NCBI RefSeq assembly: GCF_031656215.1
Contig: NZ_CP134228.1
Location: forward strand, 62,001 to 126,000
Direction: 5' to 3'
DNA from: Mesorhizobium koreense
Lineage (GTDB): Bacteria; Pseudomonadota; Alphaproteobacteria; Rhizobiales; Rhizobiaceae
Length of the DNA stretch: 64,000 bases
Both the position numbers and the translations under genes were made by a program. Shown here one piece after another: positions 7,252 through 17,200 of this stretch (its first letter is position 1; every line of letters starts with the position of its first letter). A model generated the notes under the pieces. The model did not search any database. It was given only the letters and a program-made list of their open reading frames with translations, and was not told the origin of the DNA.

Positions 7252-8190
7252 ATGAGCAGGCCCGTCGCCGCGCTTCTCGTTCTCGTCTGCCTGGCGGTGC
7301 TTGCCGCCGTGCCGCTCTTCGGCTCGGGCTACATCGTCTACATCGCCAATCTGCTGCTCGTTTTCGTGGTCCTTTGCCTGGGCCTTCATATCGTTATCGG
7401 CGAGACCGGGCAGTTCGCGCTGGCGCATGCCGCCTTCTACGGCATCGGCATCTATACGGCCGCGCTTGTCGGCAATGCCTATGCCCTTCCCTTTCCGTTG
7501 CCCGTACTTGCGGGTGGCCTGGTCGCCGGCGTCATAGGGGTGGTGCTGGGAGCCGCCGCCCTGCGCATGCGCGACATCTATCTGGCGCTTGCCACCTTCG
7601 CCTTCGGCGAGGCGATGCAGTGGGTATTCCTCAACTGGACAGTCGTGACCGGTGGCCCGAACGGACTTTCGATCAGCCCAGCCACCTTCTTCGGCATCGC
7701 CATCGTGAACGACAAGGAGGCCTATCCGTTCGTCGCTGCCCTCGCGGTGCTGATGGCGGCCGTCACGCTCGTCATATCACGCTCCAGGCTCGGCCGGTCG
7801 TTCCGCGCGGTGCGCGATTCCGAGATCGCGGCCATGGCCATGGGCGTTCCGGTGCGACGGACGAAAGTGACTGCTTTCGCGCTGTCGGCGGTGCTTGCCG
7901 GCGTGGCGGGAGGGATGTTCGCCACGTTCTCCACCTTCATCCATCCCGATAGTCTCGGCTTCCAGACGACGATCCTGGTGCTCACCATGATCGTCGTAGG
8001 CGGCCTCGGCTCGATCTTCGGTGCGGTGAGCGGCGCCATCTTCTTCGGCCTCGTCTCCGAACTCCTGCGCCAGGCTCCGCAATTCCAGGAGATCATCTAC
8101 GGCCTCATCCTCATGGTTTTCATGATGTATGCGCCGCGCGGCCTGTTCGCGGCAGCCGCGGCGAAGCTCGGGGGCAACCGCCATGGCTGA
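7252..8190 (+). CDS. LivM-type ABC permease
   Basis: 312-residue second permease of the importer, with about nine membrane segments. ETGQFALAHAAFYGIGIYTA near residue 50 and GGLGSIFGAVSGAIFFG near residue 245 are typical LivM signatures. RAVRDSEIAAMAMGV is the cytoplasmic coupling stretch conserved in this family. Its stop overlaps the start of the first ATPase gene, which implies coupled translation of the complex subunits. Confidence 0.93.
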   Translation: MSRPVAALLVLVCLAVLAAVPLFGSGYIVYIANLLLVFVVLCLGLHIVIGETGQFALAHAAFYGIGIYTAALVGNAYALPFPLPVLAGGLVAGVIGVVLGAAALRMRDIYLALATFAFGEAMQWVFLNWTVVTGGPNGLSISPATFFGIAIVNDKEAYPFVAALAVLMAAVTLVISRSRLGRSFRAVRDSEIAAMAMGVPVRRTKVTAFALSAVLAGVAGGMFATFSTFIHPDSLGFQTTILVLTMIVVGGLGSIFGAVSGAIFFGLVSELLRQAPQFQEIIYGLILMVFMMYAPRGLFAAAAAKLGGNRHG

Positions 8191-8953
8191 CCCCATACTC
8201 GCCGTGGACGGTCTCACCATGCGCTTCGGCGGGCTCGTCGCCGTCAACGATTTCAGCCTGAAGGTGGAACGCGGCGCGATCCATGCCCTGATCGGTCCGA
8301 ACGGCGCCGGCAAATCCACCACTTTCAACGCCATCTCGGGCCTTTATCGGCCGACGGCCGGCCGTGTCGCCTTCGAGGGACGCGATGTGACAGCCGCCGG
8401 TGCAAGCACGCGCGCCGGCCTGGGTATTGCCCGTACCTTCCAAAATTTGGAGCTCTTCGGCACGTTGAGCGTCCTGGAGAACGTCCTCATCGGCAGCCAC
8501 GTGCATTGCGGCGGCAGCATCCGAGACATGCTCGCGGCCCGGCCCAGGGGGGCTGCCGCGCACGCGGAAGCTCTTCTCGACAGGGTCGGCCTCACCGATT
8601 TCAGGGACGTACCGGCCGCAAGCCTCGACTTCGGGCGCCAGAAGCTTCTCGAGATCGCCCGCGCACTTGCGATCCGGCCGCGGCTGCTGCTCCTCGACGA
8701 GCCCGCCGCCGGTCTTCGCAACCGCGAGATCGGCGCGCTCGATACCATGCTGTCGGAGCTTGCGCGCAAGGACGGCATCACCATCCTCCTCGTCGAGCAC
8801 GTGATGCAACTGGTCATGTCGATATCCGACACCATCACCGTCCTCAACTTCGGCACCAAGATCGCCGAAGGCCGGCCGGCGGCGGTGCGGTCTGACCCCG
8901 CCGTCGTGGAAGCCTACCTTGGCAGGGAGGCGACCGATGGCGCCGCTGCTTGA
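8183..8953 (+). CDS. LivG-type ABC ATPase
   Basis: 256-residue nucleotide-binding subunit. Walker A is GPNGAGKST, the Q-loop region is RTFQNLELF, and Walker B is LLLLDEPAAGL. The ABC signature is unusual: the usual LSxGQ appears as LDFGRQ, as in some LivG proteins. The start at 8183 is the ATG overlapping the livM-type stop; a start at 8129 would lie deep inside that gene. It acts on the cytoplasmic face with the LivF-type partner to power import. Confidence 0.93.
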   Translation: MADPILAVDGLTMRFGGLVAVNDFSLKVERGAIHALIGPNGAGKSTTFNAISGLYRPTAGRVAFEGRDVTAAGASTRAGLGIARTFQNLELFGTLSVLENVLIGSHVHCGGSIRDMLAARPRGAAAHAEALLDRVGLTDFRDVPAASLDFGRQKLLEIARALAIRPRLLLLDEPAAGLRNREIGALDTMLSELARKDGITILLVEHVMQLVMSISDTITVLNFGTKIAEGRPAAVRSDPAVVEAYLGREATDGAAA

Positions 8954-9653
8954 ACTGCGCAGCATCTCGGCCAGCTACGGCCGGATACAGGCGCTGTCCG
9001 GCGTTTCGCTCAGCGTACCCGAAGGCGAGATCGTGTCGCTTCTCGGTGCCAACGGCGCCGGCAAGACCACGACGCTGAACGTCGTCTCCCGCCTTGTGCC
9101 GGTTACGGTGGGCTCCGTTCTCTTCGACGGCACGGCGATCGAACGCTGGGCGCCGCACAAGGTCGTCGGTCATGGTGTCGTCCAGGTACCCGAGGGCCGC
9201 GAAATCTTCCACGACATGAGCGTACGGGAAAATCTCCTGATGGGGGCCTACCGCCGCACCGACGCCAATGCGGCCGCGAGCGATTTCGAACGGGTCCTCG
9301 AGTATTTTCCGGTCCTGAGGGAGAGGCTTCGCCAGAAAGCCGGAACTCTGTCCGGAGGCGAACAGCAGATGCTTCTTATCGCCAGGGCGCTGATGGCCCG
9401 TCCTCGCCTCGTCCTCCTGGACGAGCCTTCGCTCGGCCTCTCACCCCGCCTCGTCCAGCAGATCTTCGATATCGTCAGGCGCCTCAACCGCGAGGAGCGA
9501 TTGACGATCCTTCTCGTCGAGCAAAACGCATCGGTGGCGCTCGCCGTTTCCTCCTACGCCTACATATTGGAGAACGGCGAGATCGCCATCGAGGGACCCT
9601 CCGAACAGCTTCGCGCCGATGACACGGTGCGCAAGACCTATCTGGGCAATTGA
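8937..9653 (+). CDS. LivF-type ABC ATPase
   Basis: 238-residue second nucleotide-binding subunit. Walker A GANGAGKTT, canonical signature LSGGEQQ, Walker B LVLLDEPSLGL and the switch-histidine region are all present. The ATG at 8937 overlaps the end of the preceding ATPase gene by 17 bases. It completes a full five-component importer (5074-9653), and the operon then continues directly into enzyme genes, so transport and catabolism are co-transcribed. Confidence 0.93.
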   Translation: MAPLLELRSISASYGRIQALSGVSLSVPEGEIVSLLGANGAGKTTTLNVVSRLVPVTVGSVLFDGTAIERWAPHKVVGHGVVQVPEGREIFHDMSVRENLLMGAYRRTDANAAASDFERVLEYFPVLRERLRQKAGTLSGGEQQMLLIARALMARPRLVLLDEPSLGLSPRLVQQIFDIVRRLNREERLTILLVEQNASVALAVSSYAYILENGEIAIEGPSEQLRADDTVRKTYLGN

Positions 9654-9666
9654 GGGCACGGATCCG

Positions 9667-10515
9667 ATGAACACGGCCTCCCGTCCGGATCACGCCCGTC
9701 CATTTGCCGGGCGAGGGATCTTGATCACGGGCGCCGCGCGCGGCATCGGCCGTGCGACGGCGCATTATCTTGCTGCAAGAGGCGCAGCACTTGCTCTTGC
9801 CGACATGGACGGTGACGGAGTCAAGGCGACGGCCGCCGCTCTCGCCGAGGAAGACGCCGCCATCTTCGCTTCCCCCCTCGACGTGCGGGATACGGCCGCG
9901 GTGAAAGCCTTCGTCGATTCTGCGGAAATCGCTCTTGGCCCGATCGACGGTCTCGTCCCTTCCGCCGGCGTGGCGCAGGCCATGCCGGCCGAGCGCATGG
10001 ACGACGCTGTCTGGGACCGCGTCATCGACATCAATCTGTCGTCGGTCTTCCGCATCTGCCGTGAGGTCGGACGGCGCATGCTCGATCGCGGCCACGGGGC
10101 GATCGTCATGCTCGCATCGGTTACCGCCAAGGGCGGGCAGCCCGGCCGAGCCAACTACGCCGCCTCCAAATGGGGCATCGTCGGCCTCACCAAGACGCTC
10201 GCGGTGGAATGGGGCGCGCGCGGCGTGCGCGTAAACGCCGTCGCGCCCAATGGGGTCGACACGCCGATGATACGCAACGGCTTACCGCCGGCTTTCGTGG
10301 ACGACGTGATGCTCGACCGCACACCGCTCGGCCGGCTGGCCCGGCCGGAGGAAGTCGCAGCGGCAATCGCCTTCCTGCTTTCCGACGAAGCCGCCTATGT
10401 GAACGGGGCGGTGCTTGAGGTCGACGGCGGCCTGACCGCCGGCTTCCTCACGCACAGAAGCGGCGGCGATCTTGCCTTGCGCGAAACCTTTCAGCATCCG
10501 GGAACCAAGTCATGA
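9667..10515 (+). CDS. SDR-family oxidoreductase (second SDR)
   Basis: 282-residue classical SDR. TGAARGIG near residue 24 binds the nucleotide, VDSAEIALGPIDGLVPSAGV corresponds to the NAG region, and the active-site residues are in ASVTAKGGQ and YAASK. NAVAPNGVDTPM and EVDGGL close the Rossmann fold. Start chosen at the ATG at 9667, 13 bases after the ABC ATPase stop. Its own stop overlaps the start of the next SDR (ATGA at 10512). It differs clearly from the other two SDRs, so it probably acts on another pathway intermediate. Confidence 0.9.
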   Translation: MNTASRPDHARPFAGRGILITGAARGIGRATAHYLAARGAALALADMDGDGVKATAAALAEEDAAIFASPLDVRDTAAVKAFVDSAEIALGPIDGLVPSAGVAQAMPAERMDDAVWDRVIDINLSSVFRICREVGRRMLDRGHGAIVMLASVTAKGGQPGRANYAASKWGIVGLTKTLAVEWGARGVRVNAVAPNGVDTPMIRNGLPPAFVDDVMLDRTPLGRLARPEEVAAAIAFLLSDEAAYVNGAVLEVDGGLTAGFLTHRSGGDLALRETFQHPGTKS

Positions 10516-11255
10516 ACTCACCCATCGGCCAACCTCTCGCCCTCGTCACGGGCGGAGGGCGCGGTATCGGCCGTGCCATCGCGCTAAGGCTCGCGCGCGA
10601 CGGATTCCGGGTAATCGTCGCCGATCGCGACGAGCAGGCCTTGTCCGAAGCGGCGGCCGAAGCGTGCGACCGGGAATTCGTCCTTGAAGCCGCCAGGCTC
10701 GACCTGACGGATCGCGAGGCCGTCACCGATCTGATCGAGCGGAACCAGCCTTTCGCGGCGATCGTCAACAATGCCGGCATTTTCAATGAAAAAGGCTTCT
10801 TCGATCTCGATCCGGAAGATTTTCGCCGTGCTTACGAGATCAACCTGGTGGCCTTGTTCTCGCTCTCCCAAACGGCGGCCAGACGTATGGAAGCGGGCTC
10901 CAAAATCGTCAATATCGCATCCCGCGCCTTTCTCGGCGCGCGCAACCACGCCCATTATGTAGCGTCCAAGGCGGCGGTGGTCGGCCTGACACGCGCTATG
11001 GCGATGGAGCTTGCGCCGCGCGGCATCCTGGTCAACGCCGTGGCGCCCGGTCTGATCGACACGCCTCTCCTCAAGGCTCTGACGCCGGAGCGGCTGGCGG
11101 CGCAACTCGCGTTACAGCCGACGGGCAAGGCCGGGCGTCCTGAAGACATTGCCAACGCCGTCTCCTTCCTCGCGGCGCCCCGGACGGACTTCATCACCGG
11201 ACAGGTGCTGCTTGTCGACGGGGGCAAGTCGCTGGGTGGAGGCATGGGGCTCTGA
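10512..11255 (+). CDS. SDR-family oxidoreductase (third SDR)
   Basis: 247-residue classical SDR with TGGGRGIG near residue 14, the NNAGIF motif near residue 89, the active-site serine in NIASRAFLG and YVASK. It is coupled to the second SDR by a 4-base overlap and to the following flavoprotein by a 1-base overlap. Three unlike SDRs in one operon argue for successive alcohol/ketone redox steps on one carbon skeleton. The exact substrates are not deducible. Confidence 0.9.
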   Translation: MNSPIGQPLALVTGGGRGIGRAIALRLARDGFRVIVADRDEQALSEAAAEACDREFVLEAARLDLTDREAVTDLIERNQPFAAIVNNAGIFNEKGFFDLDPEDFRRAYEINLVALFSLSQTAARRMEAGSKIVNIASRAFLGARNHAHYVASKAAVVGLTRAMAMELAPRGILVNAVAPGLIDTPLLKALTPERLAAQLALQPTGKAGRPEDIANAVSFLAAPRTDFITGQVLLVDGGKSLGGGMGL

Positions 11256-12991
11256 TGGCGGCAAACGAGTTCGACGAAACCTTCGACGTGGTGGTCGCGG
11301 GATCGGGCGCCGGCGGCATGACGGCAGCGCTGGTCGCGCGGCATGTCGGTCTCGACGTTTTGGTCCTCGAGAAGACCGACCGCTTCGGAGGCAGCACCGC
11401 TGTCTCCGGTGGCGCCATGTGGGTACCCGGCAATCATCTTGCCGCTGGGGTCGGGCAGACCGACAGCCGCGAGGCGGTGATGACCTATCTGCGCGCAGTG
11501 ATCGGCAACCGCCTGCGTACCGATCTTGTCGAAGCCTATCTCGACAACGGGCCGGAAATGGTCGCCTTCATGGAGCGTGAGACCGCTCTGCAATTTGCTG
11601 CCCGTGCCCATTCCCCGGACTACCAGGCCGACCTTGCCGGCGCGTCGATGGGCGGGCGCACGCTCGATCCCGCCCCCTTCGACGGTCGTAAGTTGGGCGA
11701 CAAGTTCGACTTGCTGCGCCCGCCCTACGATTCCTTCCTCGCCTTCGGCGGCATGATGGTGAACCGCACCGACATCGACAGGCTCCTGGGTGTCACTCAA
11801 TCGTTCGGCAATTTTGCGCATGCCGTCTCGTTGCTCGCCCGATATGCAATGGACCGGCTGCGCTACAGGCGCGGCACGCGGCTGCTCATGGGCAACGCGC
11901 TCGCCGGCCGGCTGCTCAAATCGGCGCTCGATGCAAAGATCGATCTGCGCCGGCATGCCGCCGTGGAGGAGATCCTCATCGAGGACAGCGCCGTCACCGG
12001 CGTGCGGGTGACGATCGACGGTCGGCCACGGCTGATAGCGGCGCGCCGCGGCGTCGTACTCGCCACAGGCGGGTTCCCGCGCGACAAAGCACTGGCACGC
12101 CAGACCATCCCTCATGCCGAGAACCATTTCTCGATGTCGCCCGAGGGCAATGCCGGAGACGGTGTACGCCTGGCACTTGCGGCGGGCGGGGCGCTTACGG
12201 AAGACAATGCAGGCCCGGCCTTCTGGGCGCCGGTGTCGGTGATGAAACTCGACGACGGCCGGGAAATACGGTTTCCCCACCTCATCCTCGACAGGCAGAA
12301 ACCGGGACTCGTCGCCGTCAATGCGGCTGGCCGCCGTTTCGTCAACGAATCCGCCTCCTACCACGACTTCGTGGAGGGCATGCACCGGTCCCACGAGTCC
12401 GTGTCCACGATACCGGCCTTCCTCATCTGCGACCGGCGGTTCCTGCGGAAATACGGGCTCGGCCTGGTACGTCCGGGACCGCGTTCCCTGCGGACCTTCA
12501 TCAAGGCCGGCTATCTGGTCGAAGCCCGATCCATCCGCGAGCTGGCGGGCAAGCTTGGTGTGCCCGCCGATGCGCTTTCGGAGACCATCGCGCGCATGAA
12601 CGAATACGCCAGGACCGGTGAAGACCCGGAATTCAAAAAGGGCGGCAACGCCTACAACCGTTACCTGGGCGACCCCGCGCACAAGCCCAACCCCTGCCTC
12701 GGGCCGATCGACACACCGCCCTTTCATGCCGTTCGCGTCTATCCCGGCGATATCGGCACCGCGACAGGGCTCAGGACCGACGCCCATGCGAGAGTTCTCG
12801 ACAGCGACGGCCATCCCGTTCCCGGCCTCTTCGCGGTCGGCAACGACATGAACTCGGTGATGGCCGGCACCTATCCGGCGGCCGGGATCACGCTGGGCCC
12901 CGCGCTCACCTTCGGCTACATTGCCGGCCGAACCCTGAGCGGCGCAGAGCCGCCGCCCGCACAGACAAAAAGGAAGTCGTTCCGTCAATGA
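11255..12991 (+). CDS. KstD-like FAD-dependent dehydrogenase
   Basis: 578-residue flavoprotein of the fumarate reductase / 3-ketosteroid delta-1-dehydrogenase superfamily. The FAD dinucleotide motif is AGSGAGG near residue 15, followed by LEKTDRFGGSTAVSGG. The C-terminal third contains FHAVRVYPGDIGTATGL and GNDMNSVMAGTYPAAGITLG, a layout typical of KstD-type enzymes that desaturate next to a ketone. It probably introduces a C=C bond into a cyclic or branched ketone made by the SDRs, passing electrons to the respiratory chain. A true steroid substrate is not implied, because no other steroid genes are present. Confidence 0.88.
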   Translation: MAANEFDETFDVVVAGSGAGGMTAALVARHVGLDVLVLEKTDRFGGSTAVSGGAMWVPGNHLAAGVGQTDSREAVMTYLRAVIGNRLRTDLVEAYLDNGPEMVAFMERETALQFAARAHSPDYQADLAGASMGGRTLDPAPFDGRKLGDKFDLLRPPYDSFLAFGGMMVNRTDIDRLLGVTQSFGNFAHAVSLLARYAMDRLRYRRGTRLLMGNALAGRLLKSALDAKIDLRRHAAVEEILIEDSAVTGVRVTIDGRPRLIAARRGVVLATGGFPRDKALARQTIPHAENHFSMSPEGNAGDGVRLALAAGGALTEDNAGPAFWAPVSVMKLDDGREIRFPHLILDRQKPGLVAVNAAGRRFVNESASYHDFVEGMHRSHESVSTIPAFLICDRRFLRKYGLGLVRPGPRSLRTFIKAGYLVEARSIRELAGKLGVPADALSETIARMNEYARTGEDPEFKKGGNAYNRYLGDPAHKPNPCLGPIDTPPFHAVRVYPGDIGTATGLRTDAHARVLDSDGHPVPGLFAVGNDMNSVMAGTYPAAGITLGPALTFGYIAGRTLSGAEPPPAQTKRKSFRQ

Positions 12992-13593
12992 AACTCTATT
13001 ACTCGCCTACATCACCCTTCGTCCGCAAGGTGCTGGTCGTCGCCCACGAGGTCGGGCTGGCGGACCGCGTCGAGAATTTGTCGAGCGCCGCTCATCCCGT
13101 GAACCGCGATCCCGAGATCGTCGGCCACAATCCCCTCGGGCAGGTGCCGACCTTCTTCACCGACGAGGGCGCGGTGCTCTATGACAGCCGGGTCGTCTGC
13201 GAATACCTCGATACGCTGGCCGGCGGGGGGTTGTTCCCTGCCGCCGGCGCTGCACGCTGGCAGAGCCTCACCGAGCAGGCACTTGGCGACGGCCTTCTCG
13301 GCGCCGCGCTTCTAGCGCGTTATGAAACGGTTGCCCGGCCCGAGGAGAAATCGTGGAGCGGCTGGAGGGATGCCCAACTCGACAAAGTGCGCTCGGCGCT
13401 GGCCGCCTTCTCGACCAGGGCGGGAAGCCTCGCCGACCGGGTCGATATCGGCACGATCACCATCGCCTGCGCCCTGAGCTATCTGGACCTGCGCTTCGCC
13501 GAACTCGACTGGCGCGCCGGACGCCAGGAACTCGCCGGGTGGTACAAGACGTTTGCAGAACGGCCCTCAATGCGGGCGACCGTGCTGGGGTGA
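12988..13593 (+). CDS. Glutathione S-transferase family protein
   Basis: 201-residue GST. The N-terminal thioredoxin fold starts MKLYYSPTSPFVRKV, where the serine next to SPF is the likely catalytic residue. It includes the cis-proline of QVPTF and the glutathione gamma-Glu contact YDSRVVCEYLD. An all-helical C-terminal domain follows. It overlaps the flavoprotein gene by 4 bases (ATGA) and is the last intact gene of the operon. In this place it may add glutathione to, isomerise or cleave an enone or ether intermediate, as LigE/LigF- or maleylacetoacetate-isomerase-type GSTs do; this is inference. Confidence 0.88.
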   Translation: MKLYYSPTSPFVRKVLVVAHEVGLADRVENLSSAAHPVNRDPEIVGHNPLGQVPTFFTDEGAVLYDSRVVCEYLDTLAGGGLFPAAGAARWQSLTEQALGDGLLGAALLARYETVARPEEKSWSGWRDAQLDKVRSALAAFSTRAGSLADRVDIGTITIACALSYLDLRFAELDWRAGRQELAGWYKTFAERPSMRATVLG

Positions 13594-13622
13594 GTTCCAA
13601 TGCGGAGCTTTCCGCATAACCA

Positions 13623-13769
13623 GTGACAACGATCGGCGCGCAGGGCGTTGTTGTCGGCCCGGGTTCGCTCGGCGTGGCGCATAAGCCCGACGAGTTCGTC
13701 CCTGTCGACGAATTCGTCGCCTCCAGCCAGATCTATCGCGATATCGCGCTCACGATGATGCATGCCTGA
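13623..13769 (+). pseudogene. C-terminal remnant of an M20-family peptidase/deacetylase gene
   Basis: An open stretch of 48 codons ends at TGA (13767-13769) and reads VVVGPGSLGVAHKPDEFVPV, then EFVAS. The pattern GPGS-x-x-x-AHKPDEF is the conserved C-terminal zinc-ligand histidine region of ArgE/DapE-type M20 amidohydrolases. An in-frame TAA lies just upstream and the rest of the roughly 400-residue protein is absent, so this is a gene tail left after deletion. It directly follows the GST gene and may have been the original end of the catabolic operon. Confidence 0.75.
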
Positions 13770-13833
13770 GCGGGCGGGGTGTCGTCTTTGAAGCGGCGGG
13801 AGATCGCGAGGTTCGGACGATGGGAAAACGGCT

Positions 13834-14256
13834 TCACCGGTGATCTGCTGCGCCGGCGTGGGTCCGTTCCTTTTTCTTTTCGGCCGGCGCTTGGGCGGGC
13901 CTTGCCGGTGGCGATTCCGCTTTGAGGCAACTCATCGTGCCGATGATATTGGGGCCATACTGCACATAGCCCGATTCCGTCGGCGACGAGTGCTGCGCCG
14001 TGATCGGCAGATAGATGTAGCAGACCGTGCCGTCGGCCGGATCGCGCCATCGCTGGATGATCGTATCCTGCAAGGGGCCGGCAAACTGGCGTTCGAGCTC
14101 CATGCGGGGAAGCTTCGACCATGGAACCGGCGGACCCGCGAAACCGATTGCCGGAGAGGCCAGGAAAGCCGCGGACACAACGACACAGCGGCCTATGCCC
14201 GCGACGAGCCCGCGGTTGAATTGACGAACCTTCCGACTGCCATGGAACCGATGCAT
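13834..14256 (-). CDS. Small exported protein conserved in rhizobia (140 aa)
   Basis: Start placed at the ATG at 14256, with GGAG 6 bases upstream; this gives a clean signal peptide (RCVVVSAAFLASPAIGFA) cut near residue 36. The mature part has KLPRMELERQFAGPLQDT and IQRWRDPADGTVCYIYLP, a pattern recurring in small uncharacterised periplasmic proteins of Hyphomicrobiales. The C-terminus is a low-complexity Ala/Pro/Lys tail. It lies downstream of the autotransporter gene on the same strand. Function unknown. Confidence 0.75.
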   Translation of the reverse strand: MHRFHGSRKVRQFNRGLVAGIGRCVVVSAAFLASPAIGFAGPPVPWSKLPRMELERQFAGPLQDTIIQRWRDPADGTVCYIYLPITAQHSSPTESGYVQYGPNIIGTMSCLKAESPPARPAQAPAEKKKERTHAGAADHR

Positions 14257-14276
14257 GAAGCTCTCCATCGATATGC

Positions 14277-17200
14277 TCAATTCAATGTCCATGAGGCGCC
14301 GGCGGAGACGCCGTAATCGTCTATCCCGGGCGATGCCTCGAACGACGCATTGAGCCGGAAGCGGTCGGTCGCGGCATAGCCGAACCCGACGGCGAATCCC
14401 GATTGGCCCTTGAAATTGCCGAACGCGGCAGCCACGGATGCCTTTCCCGGCCGCTGGTCGTATTGGAGCGAGGAAGCCGCCAGCGCCAGCGCTATGCCGG
14501 AGCGTGCCTCGCGCCTGTTCTCGTTCACCTGGGTCTGCAGGCCGGACGCCACGCTGTCGAGTTGCCCCACATTCGCCGCATCGGTCGGGTTGACGCCCGG
14601 CGCGACATTGGTGATGCGCCGCTGGTTCGACGAGGAGCCGACCGAGACCGTATTCGCCTCGTCCGCGACGGAATCTTCGCCGATCGCCACCGCGTTCGAA
14701 GCGGTCGCACTCGCATGATGGCCGACCGCCACGGAACCCGTTCCGGTCGCGCTCGCATTCGGGCCGAGCGCCGTACTGTCCTCGGCTGTGGCCACGGAAT
14801 AGTCGCCATACGCGGCGCCACCGCCTCCCGCCTGCGCGCTTGCGCCGACAGCGACCGAACCCGTAGCCGAGGCGCCCATGCCAATCGCGATGGCGTTGGT
14901 TCCGGTGGAAGAAGCGTCCATGCCGACCGCGACGGCGCCGCTGGCGCTGGCCAACGCATTGCCGCCGACGGCGATCGACTCAGTGCCCGATGCGGTCGCC
15001 GGTGCGGCGGTGCTGTTGACCTTGACGTATGTCGAACTCCCCGTCTGGATGCCCATGACGGTGCTGGTGAGGCTGGCGATATCGGTTGTGTTCGCCGCCA
15101 CCGCCTGATTGGTAGCGAACAACTGGCTGCCGTTCACCGCTTCGGTGCTGGTCGCCGCCAGCGCACCGGCCGCCACGCCCGCTACCTGCCGGTTGCCGGC
15201 CGTTCCGGAAACGTCGACGACGTTACCGTCGGTCGTCGCGCCGACAGTGAGCGTGCGCGTGGTCGGATCCTGTTGCACAAGACCGACGCTGCCGTTGTTG
15301 ATCTGGGTCGAAAGCGCGGCAATGTTCGTGGTGTTGCTGGTCACCTGGCCGTCGAGGGCGCCTAGCGCATTCCCCACATTGTTATAGGTGCCGCCCTGCA
15401 CGGCGTAACTCGGCGCCGTCAATTGACCGCTGGAATTTACACCGGCCCCGCCGCCGAAGGCCATCGCGATGCGCTGGTTGGCGGAGAGCAATTGGCTGCC
15501 ATTGACGGCGTCGGTGCTGGCGGCGGTCAAAGTCCCGGCCCTGACGCCCGTCAGCACTCGCGCGCCGTCGGCGCCGGCGAAATCGACCGCCGCGCCATCG
15601 GTGGCCGCTCCCACGGTAATCGGCTGGCCGGCCCCGGCTTGCTGGACGAGGCCGATGCCGCCGCTCGTGATTTGCTGCTGCAAGGTGAAGAACTGGCTTC
15701 CGTTGACGGCGTCGGTGCTTGTGGCGGCGATCGCGCCATCGGCGACATTCACAATCCGGCGTTCGCTGCCAACCGCTCCCACCGAAACCGTGTCGGCCGT
15801 ATCTGCGACCGACCCTTGCCCGAGCGCCACCGAATTCGCCGCGCTCGCCTCTGCCCCCTCACCGAATGCCGAGGCGTTGGCAGCATCGGCCATGGCACCC
15901 TGCCCGACCGCCGTGGCGTTCACCTGTCCGGCGGCCGCCGCGCCGGCCTGCGCGCCCTGGCCCAGCGCAGTCGTACCGGCATTGGCAAGGCCGTTCATCA
16001 CGGTGCCGCCGGCAAGCGCCCCGTTGCCGATCGCCGTGGCGTTCGCTCCAGTGGCCTGCGCGTCATAGCCGCCCGCCGAAGCGCTTGCGCCGGAGGAGAC
16101 CGGCAGCATGGCGCCGCCCGGATTGTCGGAGATGAAATAGGAGGCGGCGCCGGGGATGGCGGCGATGGCGCCCTGGAGCTGTTCGAGGTTTACCGCGTCA
16201 TTGGCCTGGATGCCTGCCGCGAGCCCGGTGATCTGCCGGTTGCCGAGCGCCAGCTCGCCGGCGGAGCTCTGCGGCGCGGCGATACCGTATGCGGCATAGT
16301 CCGTCATCGCGCCGCGAGCGGCGACGGTGCCTTCGCCGAGTGCGATATTGGTGCCCGCCAGTCCCGCGGTGATGGCGGCGCCCGGGCCGAGTACGACCGA
16401 GTTGGCGACGCCATTGTCAGCCGCGCCCGGGCCGATGACGACGGAATTCGCGCCGGCGGCCGTCGCGAGCAGCCCCGCCGCGAAACTGTCGTCGCCGCTC
16501 GCCCGGCTCGCTACGCCAAATGCCGAAGACCCGCTTCCCGTGGCGGTGGCCTGATGCCCGACGGCTGTCGAGGCCTGTCCCGAAGCCAAAGAGAAGGCGC
16601 CGACCGCGGTGGTGAAACGCTCAATCGCTTGTGCCCCATCACCAAAGGCGGAAGCATTGGTCGAAAATCCTACGGTCGGTGCTGTCAGCCCTGCTAACCC
16701 CGCGACCGCGTCGGCGCCTACCGCGGTCGAGTGCACGTTGAAGGCGCGCACCGTCGCGTTTACGCCATAAGCGGAACTGCCGGCGGCGGCCGTGTCGACG
16801 AGGCTGCCCGCACCCGACGCAATCGAGAGGTCACCGAAGGCGCGGCTGTTTTGCCCAAAGGCGCTGCTTGCCGTTCCTGTCGCCTGGCTCGCCTCGCCGA
16901 CGGCGGTCGCCTGCCCGCTGGATGCGGCGGCCCCTTGGCCGACGGCGACCGTGTTTGTGCTTGACGCAACCGCGCCCTGGCCGAAGGCGGAAGCGCGGGT
17001 CGCGTTAGCAAGCGCACCCTGGCCGACGGCCGTGGCATCGACTTGTCCGCTCGCGGTCGCACCGGCCTGCGCCCCATCGCCGATGGCGAGCGCATTGGCG
17101 TTACCGAGCGCGTTGGCGGAGGTGCCGCCTGCCGCCGCATTGTGCCCGATGGCGATGTTGGCGAGGTAGTCGCCGGCCGAAAAGGCCGAAAGCCCAAGCG

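Noticed and set aside
10955-12988. 677-codon minus-strand frame
   Set aside because: It is the antisense shadow of the KstD-like flavoprotein, whose motifs are clear on the plus strand.
15423-16697. 424-codon plus-strand frame
   Set aside because: Antisense shadow of the repetitive adhesin gene; the repeats keep several frames open.
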